DNA of 64,000 nucleotides from Lachnospiraceae bacterium (GCA_017936785.1 JAGBEV010000031.1:1-64000); one strand, 5' to 3'. Numbered from the stretch's first letter, positions 8,853-17,955 are shown. Notes: generated by a model from the sequence alone, not told the origin. Made by a program: numbers and translations.

Positions 8853-11689
8853 AATACCAGTTCCGTTCTGCTTCCTTTTAATTTGTCTCTTTTTACTACG
8901 ATCTGACGATCCATGCGGTTTTTCAATTCCGGCACATGAGAGATGATACCCACGATCCGGTTAGCAGTAGATAACTCCTGCAAAGCACGGATGGCACGGT
9001 CCAGTGCCCCTTCATCCAAAGAACCAAAGCCTTCATCCACAAACATGGCATCCATCTCTATCCCCCCTGCATTGGCGCTGACTTCCTCACTCATACCCAA
9101 AGCAAGGGATAAAGCTGCCAAAAAGGACTCTCCGCCGGATAAGGATTTTACACTGCGGCTTCCTCCGTTTTTACTCATATAATAGTGATCCAAAACATTT
9201 AATTCCAGACCGCTCTGGCTTTTCTGGTTTCCCGCTTCCTGACAGCGCAGCAGTTCGAAACGCCCGTCTGTCATCTTCATGAAATGCACATTGGCTCTGT
9301 TGATGATCCGGTCAAAATAAGCCATCTGCACATAGGTTTCCAGCATGATCTTGTCTTTTCCTGCAATGCTTCCGCTTGCGGTATTGTGCAGTGCCTTTAC
9401 CATCTGCCACTTTTCACCTGTTTCACTGAGCCTGTCAAGCTGTTTTAATACATTTCTTTTCACTCTTTCATCGGCATCTGCCATCAGCTCCGCTTCTTTC
9501 CTGGCTTCACTGATCTGTTCCCTTTCCTGTTTCAGACGCTTCTCTTTAGCACGCAGGACTTCCATATCCTCTTCTCCCGCTTCTTTTTTCTGCTTCTTCA
9601 CGGAATCTGTAAGGGTTTTTATGGCAGCTTCGGTTTCCTTCAGCTTTCCATTGATATCTTCCGTTTCCTTCTTCGCCTTCTCATAATCCTTTTCCATCTG
9701 CGCCAGTTCTTTTTCCAATCCTTTTACATAGGCGACAGCTTCTTTTTTACTTCCAAAGCCAAGCTGTGTTTTCAGCTTCTCTTTTTGAAATTGGAGAGAT
9801 TCCATAGCCTGCTGCAGCTTAACGGACTGTTCCTTATGATCCTGAAATTGGGATTTTTTCTCCATCAGCTCCTGATTCATCCGGGGCAGTTTTTGATCCA
9901 GCTCTTTTGCTTCTTCTATATGCAGAGCCGTTTTCTCCATTTCTTCCTGCACCCGGAATATGCGATCCTTTACCCGGCTTCCGGAATCACGGAAGGCTTC
10001 TTTATTCTGAAAATCTGCTGCACTATGAATTTCAAAAGGCATTCCCGGCAGTTCCTTCCATGCTTTTAAAAGCTTTTCCCCACAGTCCTTACTTTTTTCT
10101 TCCAAAACAGTTCTTTGACCGGAAATTTCATTTGCCTTTTCACTGAGCCTTACAGCTTCCTGCCGGCAGGCTTCGGCAAGCTCTTTTGCTTCTTCCACTT
10201 CTGATTGTTCAGGTACTTCTTCGCGACAAAAAGCCGGACTGGGGTGCTCCAAAGATCCGCAGACCGGACAAGGCTCTCCTGTTTTCAGCCCTGCTGCCAG
10301 AACACCTGCCTGTCCATCCAGAAATGCCCGTTCCAATTTTAAGGAAAAGGTCAATTTTTTGTCGGCATCCTCTGCCGCCTTCTGATATTTCTCTTTTTCC
10401 TGTTTCTGTTTGCTGCCAAGCTCCTGAATACGTTTTAAATCTTCCTCGTATTCTTTAAATATTAAATAAAACTGCTCTAACCGTTCTTTTTCCTGTTCCA
10501 GCCTGCTGTATTTTGCCAAAGGATTGTCCAACAGCGCCCTTTTTTCCTGTCCTTTTACGATCTGATCCTGAAGCTGCTCTATTTCCTTTTCTTCTTTTCC
10601 AATAGATCTGCTCAGCTCCTTTAGCTGTTTTTCACTCTTGCCATACTCGGCTGTCAGTTCATCTAATTCATCAAAATCCTTTAATTTTTCCTTCTTTATG
10701 GTAATCTCTTCCGACAAGGCTTTTCGTCCGGGCGCTTTTTCCTCCTCTTTATTAAAAAGCAGACTGCTTTCTTCTGATTTATCCCTTAACTCTGCCAGCT
10801 TCTTCTCTGCCTTTTCAAGGGCATCTTCCCCTTGTTTTACGGACTGAAAGATTCCCAGTTTATGATTGACCTTGTTAAAAGCCTTATCCGCTTCCTGAAA
10901 TGCCTTCTCATATTCTTTGACCTGAATCTGCAGGTCATCACACAATTCCTCTAACAGCTTTCCTGCCATCTGTGCTTTTGCAGAAGCATATTTTTTATCG
11001 CTTTTGAACCGTTCCATTTCTTCATAGTATGGATGTTCTTCAGGACAGCGGATACCTTCCAGATATTGTCCGATACTGGCAGAAATCCTGTCATATTCAT
11101 CATGTAATTTCCCGCTTCTGCTCCTTAAAGCGTCCTGCAATTCCTGATAATTTTTCGTGCCAAAAATTTCCCTGAAAATCTCACTGCGCTTCTTGGTATC
11201 TGCCAATAAGAGTTTCAAAAAATCTCCCTGAGCGATCATGGCGATCTGGGAAAACTGCTCCTTGTTCACACCCAAAAGCTCTGTGATCTTATCATCTACA
11301 TTTTTGATTCCCGTAATAAGCCCATCTCCCGGCAGATAAAACTGTGCATCGGCACGTTCCTTTGTCTCTCCCTCTCCCCGGTCTTTAGGTCTTAAATACT
11401 CGGGATTCCTTTTTACCCGGTAGGTATTATTCTTATAAAGGAATTCAAGTTCCACAAAGGTCTTTGTCTTAGGTTCCGCAAACCGGCTCCGAAGCATGGA
11501 CGGCTCCCTGTTTCCCCCACTGCTTTCTCCAAAAAGGGCAAAGGAAATAGCGTCAAAAACAGTAGTCTTACCGGAACCGGTATCCCCGGTGATCAGATAA
11601 AGCCCTGTATTTCCCAATTTTTCAAATTCGATCACTTCCTCCCCTGCGTAGGGACCAAATGCCGACATTACCAGTCTCAAGGGTTTCAT
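8849..11689 (-). CDS. sbcC: Exonuclease SbcCD, ATPase subunit SbcC
   Basis: A 946-residue SMC-like ATPase, partner of SbcD. Walker A is GDTGSGKTT near residue 40. Long coiled coils flank a zinc hook (CPVCGS, about residue 480). The C-terminal half-ATPase has the signature LSGGESF and a Walker B with FVDEGFGSLD. SbcCD cleaves hairpins and cruciforms arising from long palindromes and trims double-strand ends. The ATG at 11689 overlaps the sbcD stop codon and has a GGAGGG site; the in-frame codon 60 bases earlier is rejected. The function is notable because this window carries several very long palindromes. Confidence 0.97.
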   Translation of the reverse strand: MKPLRLVMSAFGPYAGEEVIEFEKLGNTGLYLITGDTGSGKTTVFDAISFALFGESSGGNREPSMLRSRFAEPKTKTFVELEFLYKNNTYRVKRNPEYLRPKDRGEGETKERADAQFYLPGDGLITGIKNVDDKITELLGVNKEQFSQIAMIAQGDFLKLLLADTKKRSEIFREIFGTKNYQELQDALRSRSGKLHDEYDRISASIGQYLEGIRCPEEHPYYEEMERFKSDKKYASAKAQMAGKLLEELCDDLQIQVKEYEKAFQEADKAFNKVNHKLGIFQSVKQGEDALEKAEKKLAELRDKSEESSLLFNKEEEKAPGRKALSEEITIKKEKLKDFDELDELTAEYGKSEKQLKELSRSIGKEEKEIEQLQDQIVKGQEKRALLDNPLAKYSRLEQEKERLEQFYLIFKEYEEDLKRIQELGSKQKQEKEKYQKAAEDADKKLTFSLKLERAFLDGQAGVLAAGLKTGEPCPVCGSLEHPSPAFCREEVPEQSEVEEAKELAEACRQEAVRLSEKANEISGQRTVLEEKSKDCGEKLLKAWKELPGMPFEIHSAADFQNKEAFRDSGSRVKDRIFRVQEEMEKTALHIEEAKELDQKLPRMNQELMEKKSQFQDHKEQSVKLQQAMESLQFQKEKLKTQLGFGSKKEAVAYVKGLEKELAQMEKDYEKAKKETEDINGKLKETEAAIKTLTDSVKKQKKEAGEEDMEVLRAKEKRLKQEREQISEARKEAELMADADERVKRNVLKQLDRLSETGEKWQMVKALHNTASGSIAGKDKIMLETYVQMAYFDRIINRANVHFMKMTDGRFELLRCQEAGNQKSQSGLELNVLDHYYMSKNGGSRSVKSLSGGESFLAALSLALGMSEEVSANAGGIEMDAMFVDEGFGSLDEGALDRAIRALQELSTANRIVGIISHVPELKNRMDRQIVVKRDKLKGSRTELVL

Positions 11690-12822
11690 AAGCTGCCCTC
11701 CCAAATCGTTTCGATCAGTTCTGAAAGATAAGCCCTCTGTTCTTCCCACATGGACATTCCATTCTGTTTTTCATAAAACTCTTCAAAAAGCTCAAGAGGC
11801 TTTTTATCATAAGCCTCCTGGGGCAGGTAATCAATGCCGGAAGCCTGTGTCCTTCGGTTATCATATTCCAGCTTCATAATATTGGGATAAATAGCTGAAA
11901 GCTTTCCCATAACCTCAGGAATATCCTCGTCATCCGTCAGGGTAATGGCAAGATAATCTTCCACTTCCGTATTTTCATAGTTTGCCTTGTCAGTTAATTC
12001 CAGATAAGTTCCTCTGATCTTCCTCATATCTCTAAGGGGTTTCAGCCTTCTTTGGGTAATCTCCACATTCCCCTTTTCTTTCATAGTCACAAAGGTTACA
12101 CTTTTATCATGCCCCGCCTCTGAAAAGGAATATTTTAAAGGTGTTCCGCAGTAGCGGATGGTTTCCCTTAATACGGACTGGGGCTTATGGATATGTCCCA
12201 GGGCAACGTAGTCTATTCCCTCAAAGATTTCTGCGGAAATGTCATCCAGCCCTCCCACGGATACTTCCTCCGATTCACTTCTGAGCGCTCCTGTCAGAAA
12301 CTGATGCACCAGAAATACATTTCTCTCACGATACTCTATTTCCAGACTGCCTATTACCGCTTCCATGGCGCTCTGATAGTCCGTAATATCCGCTTCAGGC
12401 ATATAGTGCTTTACAACTGCCGGTTTTAAGTAGGGAATCAAGTAAAAATGAATGGGACCGTATTCGTCCTCCTTTGTAATTTTCTCAATTTTCCCCCTAA
12501 AGACTTCTGATATATAAATATGGCTGTGGGATAAAATGTCCCTTCCAAACGCCAGCCTTTCCTGTGAATCGTGATTTCCACTAATTAAAAAAACGGGTAC
12601 TTTCCTCTCTGAAACCTGTGTTAAGAACCGGTCAAATAACATAATGGCATCCGCTCCGGGGATACTTTTATCATAAATATCCCCGGCAATCAATACCGCA
12701 TCCGGTTTTTCCTCATCCAACAGGCGGACGATCTGAGATAAAATATATTTCTGATCGTCCATCATGGAGTACTCATTTACCCGTTTTCCAATATGAAGAT
12801 CCGATAAATGCATGAACTTCAT
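11686..12822 (-). CDS. sbcD: Exonuclease SbcCD, nuclease subunit SbcD
   Basis: A 378-residue Mre11-type metallophosphoesterase. The metal-binding motifs appear in order: SDLHIGK (Asp8, His10), AGDIYDK, SGNHDSQERL and GHIHKPQ. The C-terminal part is the capping domain that contacts SbcC. A GGGAG ribosome site precedes the ATG. It heads the leftward sbcD-sbcC-sfsA-HAD series, with ATGA coupling to sbcC. With SbcC it forms the nuclease that opens DNA hairpins. Confidence 0.97.
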   Translation of the reverse strand: MKFMHLSDLHIGKRVNEYSMMDDQKYILSQIVRLLDEEKPDAVLIAGDIYDKSIPGADAIMLFDRFLTQVSERKVPVFLISGNHDSQERLAFGRDILSHSHIYISEVFRGKIEKITKEDEYGPIHFYLIPYLKPAVVKHYMPEADITDYQSAMEAVIGSLEIEYRERNVFLVHQFLTGALRSESEEVSVGGLDDISAEIFEGIDYVALGHIHKPQSVLRETIRYCGTPLKYSFSEAGHDKSVTFVTMKEKGNVEITQRRLKPLRDMRKIRGTYLELTDKANYENTEVEDYLAITLTDDEDIPEVMGKLSAIYPNIMKLEYDNRRTQASGIDYLPQEAYDKKPLELFEEFYEKQNGMSMWEEQRAYLSELIETIWEGSL

Positions 12823-12837
12823 AAAAATTCTCCCAAA

Positions 12838-13440
12838 CTAATTTTTCACAAAAGCATCTACGCCGTGTTTGCAGATGGGACAGATAAAGTCCGCCGGTAA
12901 TTCATCGCCCTCATACACATAGCCGCAAACCGTACAGGTATACCCTTTTTTCTTCTGCTCCACAGGCTTTGGTTTGATATTCTGCTGATAATAAGTATAG
13001 GTAACACTGGGCTCAGCAGATAACACTTCTGCAGCAGTTACGTCCGCAATAAACAGGATATGAGTCCCCAGATCAATTTTCTGGATCACTTTGCCGCTGA
13101 TATAGGCATTTGTACAGCCTGTGAGATAATAAATACCGTTTTCTGCTGTCTCCTTAAATCCCCATCCTTCAAATTTGTCCTTTACCCTGCCGCTTTGGAA
13201 TCCAAAGTGGGTAAATACCTCAAACTGTGTCTTTTCTGTAAGCACAGAAACATTGAACTCACCTGTTTTATCGATCATTTCACAGGTCTTATTTCCTTTA
13301 TTGACCGCAATACTGATTCGGTTAGGATCGCTGGTCACCTGGATCGCCGTATTGATGATACAGCCGTTCTGAAAATCACCTTCTTTTGCAGTCAGTACAA
13401 AAAGTCCGTAAGTTAATTGAAACATCGCCTTTTTATCCAT
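12838..13440 (-). CDS. Flavin reductase-rubredoxin fusion (high-molecular-weight rubredoxin)
   Basis: A 200-residue electron-transfer protein with two domains. Residues 1-150 are an FMN-binding flavin reductase-like split barrel (INTAIQVTSDPNRISIAVNK). Residues about 165-200 are rubredoxin, with the two iron-binding cysteine pairs CTVC and CPIC. Such Hrb-type proteins accept electrons from NAD(P)H and pass them to flavodiiron proteins that reduce oxygen or nitric oxide in acetogens and other anaerobes. The start at 13440 follows GGAGGG by 7 bases; the upstream in-frame ATG is part of that ribosome site. No flavodiiron gene is in the window, so the partner must be encoded elsewhere. Confidence 0.88.
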   Translation of the reverse strand: MDKKAMFQLTYGLFVLTAKEGDFQNGCIINTAIQVTSDPNRISIAVNKGNKTCEMIDKTGEFNVSVLTEKTQFEVFTHFGFQSGRVKDKFEGWGFKETAENGIYYLTGCTNAYISGKVIQKIDLGTHILFIADVTAAEVLSAEPSVTYTYYQQNIKPKPVEQKKKGYTCTVCGYVYEGDELPADFICPICKHGVDAFVKN

Positions 13441-13555
13441 ATCTGTTCCCTCCATTTCCTATTGTGGACCTATTACTATTTTACCTGAATTTTCCCCTTT
13501 TATATCATTTTACTTCTGGTTCATTTTAATTTTATCCCGCTTCACTCCGGATTTT

Positions 13556-14107
13556 TTATAAGAACTCCTCTGCCAAAACCGCTTTTTTCCCTTTTACGGA
13601 CTCTTTCATATCCAGAATCCTTTGATTAGAAGAACCTCTGAATTTCAACCGGATATCCTTTTGTTCTATGATAAACTCACCATCCACCAGAATATCCAGC
13701 ATTCCCAGAAATTCATCCGTCACCTCACACCTTGCCCGTCCTCTTCTGCCCAGGTCATCAGCAACAATCCCCCACAGGTCGCTTTCAAGTGTATATCCAG
13801 TATAACACCAGATGGTTTTATTTGGAAACTGTTCTTTTACTTTTCTAAGAAAAGGCACCAGCGCCCGCTGATTATCCGGCTCCATAGGCTCTCCGCCCAA
13901 AAGCGTCAGTCCGTGAATATGCCCCGGCTTCAAAGCCGCCAAAAGCTCTTCCTCCACCTCTTCTGTAAAGGCTTCCCCATACTCAAAATTCCAGGTCTCC
14001 GGGTTAAAACACTCTTTACAATGATGGGTACACCCCGACACAAACAAAGAAACCCTCACGCCCACGCCATTGGCTATATCCGTTTTCTTTATAGATCCAT
14101 AATTCAT
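13556..14107 (-). CDS. nrdG: Anaerobic ribonucleotide reductase activating protein
   Basis: A 183-residue radical-SAM enzyme that installs the glycyl radical on NrdD. Cys26, Cys30 and Cys33 form the CxxxCxxC cluster site in SGCTHHCKECFN. GGEPM follows as the SAM-binding Gly-Gly-Glu. ATG at 14107 is chosen over an upstream GTG because AAGGAG is then 9 bases away rather than 3. The gene lies 351 bases downstream of nrdD, and the gap is almost wholly filled by a long hairpin element, so readthrough from nrdD may be affected. Confidence 0.95.
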   Translation of the reverse strand: MNYGSIKKTDIANGVGVRVSLFVSGCTHHCKECFNPETWNFEYGEAFTEEVEEELLAALKPGHIHGLTLLGGEPMEPDNQRALVPFLRKVKEQFPNKTIWCYTGYTLESDLWGIVADDLGRRGRARCEVTDEFLGMLDILVDGEFIIEQKDIRLKFRGSSNQRILDMKESVKGKKAVLAEEFL

Positions 14108-14178
14108 CTTCACCTACTCCTTAAAGCAAGACAAAAATCCATTTTTCTGCTGCATTTGTAAAGAAAGCCTGTCGTCAT

Positions 14179-14444
14179 CGCATGAGCGGATGCAGGGGGC
14201 TGTAAAATGTTATTTGATTTTCAGGGCTTCTGTGGCAAAGCACCATTTTTCTTACAGAATGACTCACACCCCAGGGGAAATAGCCCATGGATGGGCTATT
14301 TAGCCGTCTTGGGGCAAGGATGCCCCTTGACGGCGACCCGAACGTTGCCAATCCCCTTCATTCATTCTGTTAGAAAAATGCTGCTTTTCCACTCAGTTCT
14401 GAAAATCAAATAACATTTTACAGCCCCCTGCATCCGCTCATGCG
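14179..14444. repeat. Long hairpin element A
   Basis: This occupies nearly all of the nrdD-nrdG gap. The outer arms at 14179-14224 and 14399-14444 are perfect reverse complements over 46 bases. An inner pair, CATTTTTCTTACAGAATGA at 14244-14262 and its partner at 14362-14380, matches except for one T/A position. Inside lie two further hairpins. One, at 14278-14301, has arms AAATAGCCCAT and ATGGGCTATTT. The other, at 14303-14334, has ends GCCGTC and GACGGC and inner arms GGGGCA and TGCCCC. There is no ORF, no clear target-site duplication and no T-run as in a simple terminator. The core is shared with element B at 16888, in the opposite orientation. Confidence 0.85.
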
Positions 14445-14458
14445 AAAACACACTCTCT

Positions 14459-16621
14459 TTATAAATGCAGCACTCTCTCCTGAATCTCCTGAGTCCGTCC
14501 CTGATTCCAGAATTGTGTTCCGATATATCCGCAGGTACGTCTTGCCACATTCATGGTCTCCTGATCTCTGTTGCCGCAGCAGGGACATTCCCAGACCAGT
14601 TTGCCGTCCTCATCCTTCACAATGCGGATTTCTCCGTCAAAGCCGCATTTCTGACAATAATCACTTTTGGTATTCAGCTCTGCATACATGATATTTTCAT
14701 AAATATGCTGCATGACCGAAAGAACCGCATCAATATTATTCTGCATATTGGGCACTTCCACATAGCTGACAGCGCCTCCCGGAGACAGCTTCTGGAACTG
14801 CGCCTCAAAAGTCAGCTTACTGAAGGCATCAATATCCTCTGTTACATGTACATGATAACTGTTTGTAATATAATTCTTATCCGTTACATCTTTGATCTTG
14901 CCAAAACGCTTTTGCAGACATTTTGCAAATTTATAGGTAGTGGATTCCAAAGGTGTTCCGTATAAACTGAAATCAATATTGGTCTCATCTCTCCATTTTG
15001 CACAGGCATCATTTAAACGCTGCATAACCTCCAGTGCAAAAGGTGTTGCCACAGGGTCCGTATGGGATTTTCCCGTCATATATCTGGTACACTCACAAAG
15101 TCCAGCATAACCAAGGGAAATGGTAGAGTAGCCATTATATAACAGCTTATCAATGGTCTCTCCTTTTTTCAGGCGTGCCAATGCCCCGTCCTGCCAGAGG
15201 ATCGGCGCCACATCAGAAGGTGTTCCTTTTAAGCGGTTATGTCTGCACATCAGGGCACGGTAGCAAAGCTCCAGCCTTTCATCCAGGATTTTCCAGAATT
15301 TATCTATATCTCTTCCTGAAGAGCACGCCACGTCTACCAGATTCAGGGTAACAACACCCTGATTAAATCGTCCGTAAAATTTGGGTTTTCCTTCTTCATC
15401 ATGATATACAGTCAGGAAAGAACGGCATCCCATACAAGGATAGCAGTATCCCTGTTTTAACTCCTTCATGACCTTTTCGGAAATGTAATCAGGCACCATA
15501 CGCTTAGCGGTACACTGGGCAGCCAGCCTGGTGATCTCCCAATATCTGGTTCCTTCCCTGACATTATCTTCTTCCAATACATAGATCAGTTTGGGAAATG
15601 CAGGCGTAATATATACACCTTTTTCATTTTTTACACCCAGTATCCTTTGCTTTAACATCTCCTCAATGACCATGGCAAGATCATCTCTGGTACGTCCCTC
15701 GGGCACTTCATCCAGATACATAAATACCGTAACAAACGGCGCCTGTCCGTTGGTTGTCATGAGAGTGATGACCTGATACTGGATCATCTGTACACCGCGC
15801 TCGATTTCTTCTTTTACACGCATCTCCGCAATGGCGTTGATCTGTTCCTCCGAAAGATCCAGCCCTGCTTCCTGATATTCCTTTGTTACCAGACGGCGCA
15901 GCTTCTGTCTGCTCACATCTACAAAAGGAGCCAGATGGGACAAGGTAATGCTCTGCCCGCCGTACTGGCTGCTGGCGATCTGGGCAATGCTCTGGGTAGC
16001 AATATTACATGCCGTAGAAAAGCTCTTTGGCGTATCGATCATGGTCTCACTGATCACTGTGCCGTTTTGCAGCATATCTTCCAGATTTACAAGACAACAA
16101 TTGTGCATATGCTGTGCAAAATAATCCGCATCATGAAAATGGATCACTCCGTCCTCATGGGCTCTTACAATATCCGGGGGCAGAAGAAAACGCTTGGTAA
16201 TGTCCTTGCTGACTTCACCCGCCATATAGTCACGCTGTACGCTGTTGACAATTGGATTTTTATTGGAATTTTCCTGTTTTACTTCTTCATTATTACATTC
16301 GATCAGCGTTAAAATCTGTTCATCCGTAGAATTGGATTTACGCACCAATGCTCTTTTGTAGCGGTATGTGATATATTTACGTGCCACTTCAAAAGCACGC
16401 TGGTTCATGATCTGGTTTTCCACCATATCCTGAATTTCCTCCACACTGGGAGTATGTGCCATATCCAGACAGATTTTTTCCACATTATCGGAAATTTCAT
16501 CAATCTGCTCCGGGCTCATACGGTCTGCCTCCGTTACCTCTCTGTTGGCTTTCTGAACGGCAGCCATGATTTTGGAAATGTCAAACCCCACTTCTTTTCC
16601 GCTTCTCTTAATAATTCTCAC
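14459..16621 (-). CDS. nrdD: Anaerobic ribonucleoside-triphosphate reductase
   Basis: A 720-residue class III reductase that makes dNTPs without oxygen. An ATP-cone regulatory domain (about residues 1-90, starting MRIIKRSGKEVGFD) precedes the ten-stranded barrel. The C-terminus has the zinc site CQKC plus CPCC and the glycyl-radical loop RRTCGYIG, with Gly698 as the radical residue. GTG at 16621 is the start, with AAGG about 8 bases upstream. It needs NrdG for activation. Long hairpin elements lie on both sides: A between nrdD and nrdG, and B upstream. I looked for paired NrdR boxes upstream and found no convincing ones. Confidence 0.97.
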   Translation of the reverse strand: MRIIKRSGKEVGFDISKIMAAVQKANREVTEADRMSPEQIDEISDNVEKICLDMAHTPSVEEIQDMVENQIMNQRAFEVARKYITYRYKRALVRKSNSTDEQILTLIECNNEEVKQENSNKNPIVNSVQRDYMAGEVSKDITKRFLLPPDIVRAHEDGVIHFHDADYFAQHMHNCCLVNLEDMLQNGTVISETMIDTPKSFSTACNIATQSIAQIASSQYGGQSITLSHLAPFVDVSRQKLRRLVTKEYQEAGLDLSEEQINAIAEMRVKEEIERGVQMIQYQVITLMTTNGQAPFVTVFMYLDEVPEGRTRDDLAMVIEEMLKQRILGVKNEKGVYITPAFPKLIYVLEEDNVREGTRYWEITRLAAQCTAKRMVPDYISEKVMKELKQGYCYPCMGCRSFLTVYHDEEGKPKFYGRFNQGVVTLNLVDVACSSGRDIDKFWKILDERLELCYRALMCRHNRLKGTPSDVAPILWQDGALARLKKGETIDKLLYNGYSTISLGYAGLCECTRYMTGKSHTDPVATPFALEVMQRLNDACAKWRDETNIDFSLYGTPLESTTYKFAKCLQKRFGKIKDVTDKNYITNSYHVHVTEDIDAFSKLTFEAQFQKLSPGGAVSYVEVPNMQNNIDAVLSVMQHIYENIMYAELNTKSDYCQKCGFDGEIRIVKDEDGKLVWECPCCGNRDQETMNVARRTCGYIGTQFWNQGRTQEIQERVLHL

Positions 16622-16887
16622 TGATATTTCCTTCCTTCACTATACTGTAATCCTACGGCAAACCCGCACCAATACTGCAACTCTCTACACTCATATTATT
16701 TCAAAATCTAGTGTTATTATTCATTTCCTGTACAAGATGTTGCGTTTCCATTATAGGACACCTGATAGGGAAAAGCAAGATGTAATATCTAACAAATTTT
16801 TGAAAAGTGCTTGAAAAGTATGGGTATATCGTATACCATTTGAGTATATGGTTTTTTAAGTTTTGTATAGGGCTATTGGCTGTGGTG

Positions 16888-17123
16888 GGAAGCGTGTCAG
16901 ATTATAATTGCTTTTTCAGCCCGGAGTTTTAAATGGCATTTTTCTAACAGAATGCTTTTCCTTCATTATATGCTTCCGAGCCGCCTTCTAAGCGGCATCC
17001 ATGCCGCAGAAGGCTAAAACAGCCATCCATGGCTGTTTTACTCTGAGATCTGGAGCATTCTGTAAGAAAAATTGCCATTTAAAACTATGGGCTGAAAAAG
17101 CAATTATAATCTGACACGCTTCC
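16888..17123. repeat. Long hairpin element B
   Basis: This lies in the 569-base gap between the divergent nrdD and IMP cyclohydrolase genes. The outer arms 16888-16922 and 17089-17123 are perfect reverse complements over 35 bases. An inner pair (16927-16956 with 17054-17084) matches apart from one inserted base and one T/A mismatch; it contains CATTTTTCTAACAGAATGC on the left. Two central hairpins follow: GCCTTCT/AGAAGGC enclosing GCGGCAT/ATGCCGC, and AAACAGCCAT/ATGGCTGTTT. Read on the minus strand, the order of parts matches element A. The rest of the gap (16622-16887 and 17124-17190) shows only AT-rich sequence and the AGGAGG site of the next gene. Confidence 0.85.
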
Positions 17124-17190
17124 ATCTACTCTTTCTCTCCCATATATGAGATTTAAAAGTTGGACCTTAATTTTTTAGGAGGAACAGATT

Positions 17191-17904
17191 ATGAACATGT
17201 TATCACTGGAAAACGAGCTAAAGAGTAATGCTTATCCGGGCAGGGGAATCGTTATTGGAAAGACTCCGGATGGGACGAAGGCGGTGGCTGCTTATTTTAT
17301 TATGGGGCGCAGCGTAAACAGCCGTAATCGTATATTTGTGGAGGATGGAGACGGTATCCGTACACAGGCTTTTGATCCTTCCAAGCTGGAAGATCCCAGC
17401 CTGATCATTTATGCTCCTGTCAGAGTGCTGGGCAACAAGACCATCGTTACCAATGGCGACCAGACCGATACTATTTATGAAGGAATGGATATACAGCTTA
17501 CCTTTGAACAGTCTTTAAGATGCCGTGAATTTGAGCCCGATGGTCCCAATTATACACCTCGTATTTCCGGTATTATGCATATGGAAGACGGCGGTTATAA
17601 TTATGCCATGTCCATTTTAAAGAGCAACAACGGCAATCCTGATGCATGTAATCGTTATACTTTTGCTTATGAGAATCCTGTTGCGGGAGAAGGTCATTTC
17701 ATCCACACTTATATGCATGACGGAAATCCGCTTCCCAGCTTTGAGGGTGAGCCTAAATTAGTAGGAATGTCTGATGATATAGACGGCTTTACCGATATGC
17801 TTTGGAACAGCTTAAATGAAGAAAATAAGGTTTCCCTGTTTGTGCGCTACATCGACATTAAAACCCATCAGACAGAGACCAGAATCGTAAATAAAAATAA
17901 GTAA
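17191..17904 (+). CDS. purO: IMP cyclohydrolase, PurO-like
   Basis: A 237-residue protein of the IMP_cyclohyd family, first known from archaeal PurO. It closes the purine ring of FAICAR to form IMP. Recognisable stretches are NAYPGRGIVIGKTPDG at the N-terminus, YFIMGRSVNSRNR, and EFEPDGPNYTPRISG in the centre. An AGGAGG ribosome site lies 8 bases before the ATG. The AICAR transformylase gene follows 51 bases downstream, so the pair replaces the usual bifunctional PurH. Other clostridia have the same split. The promoter region contains hairpin element B, and no purine riboswitch was recognised. Confidence 0.9.
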   Translation: MNMLSLENELKSNAYPGRGIVIGKTPDGTKAVAAYFIMGRSVNSRNRIFVEDGDGIRTQAFDPSKLEDPSLIIYAPVRVLGNKTIVTNGDQTDTIYEGMDIQLTFEQSLRCREFEPDGPNYTPRISGIMHMEDGGYNYAMSILKSNNGNPDACNRYTFAYENPVAGEGHFIHTYMHDGNPLPSFEGEPKLVGMSDDIDGFTDMLWNSLNEENKVSLFVRYIDIKTHQTETRIVNKNK

Positions 17905-17955
17905 AATATCAAATCTGCTTTTGGGCAGATAAATAACCATCAGGAGGAAAAGATC

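Noticed and set aside
16680-16730. Possible NrdR boxes upstream of nrdD (ACACT and AGTGT ends about 28 bases apart)
   Set aside because: Only half-site similarity; no 16-bp palindromic pair with the right spacing.
16622-17190. Purine riboswitch before the IMP cyclohydrolase gene
   Set aside because: No conserved purine aptamer loops found; the gap is occupied by hairpin element B.
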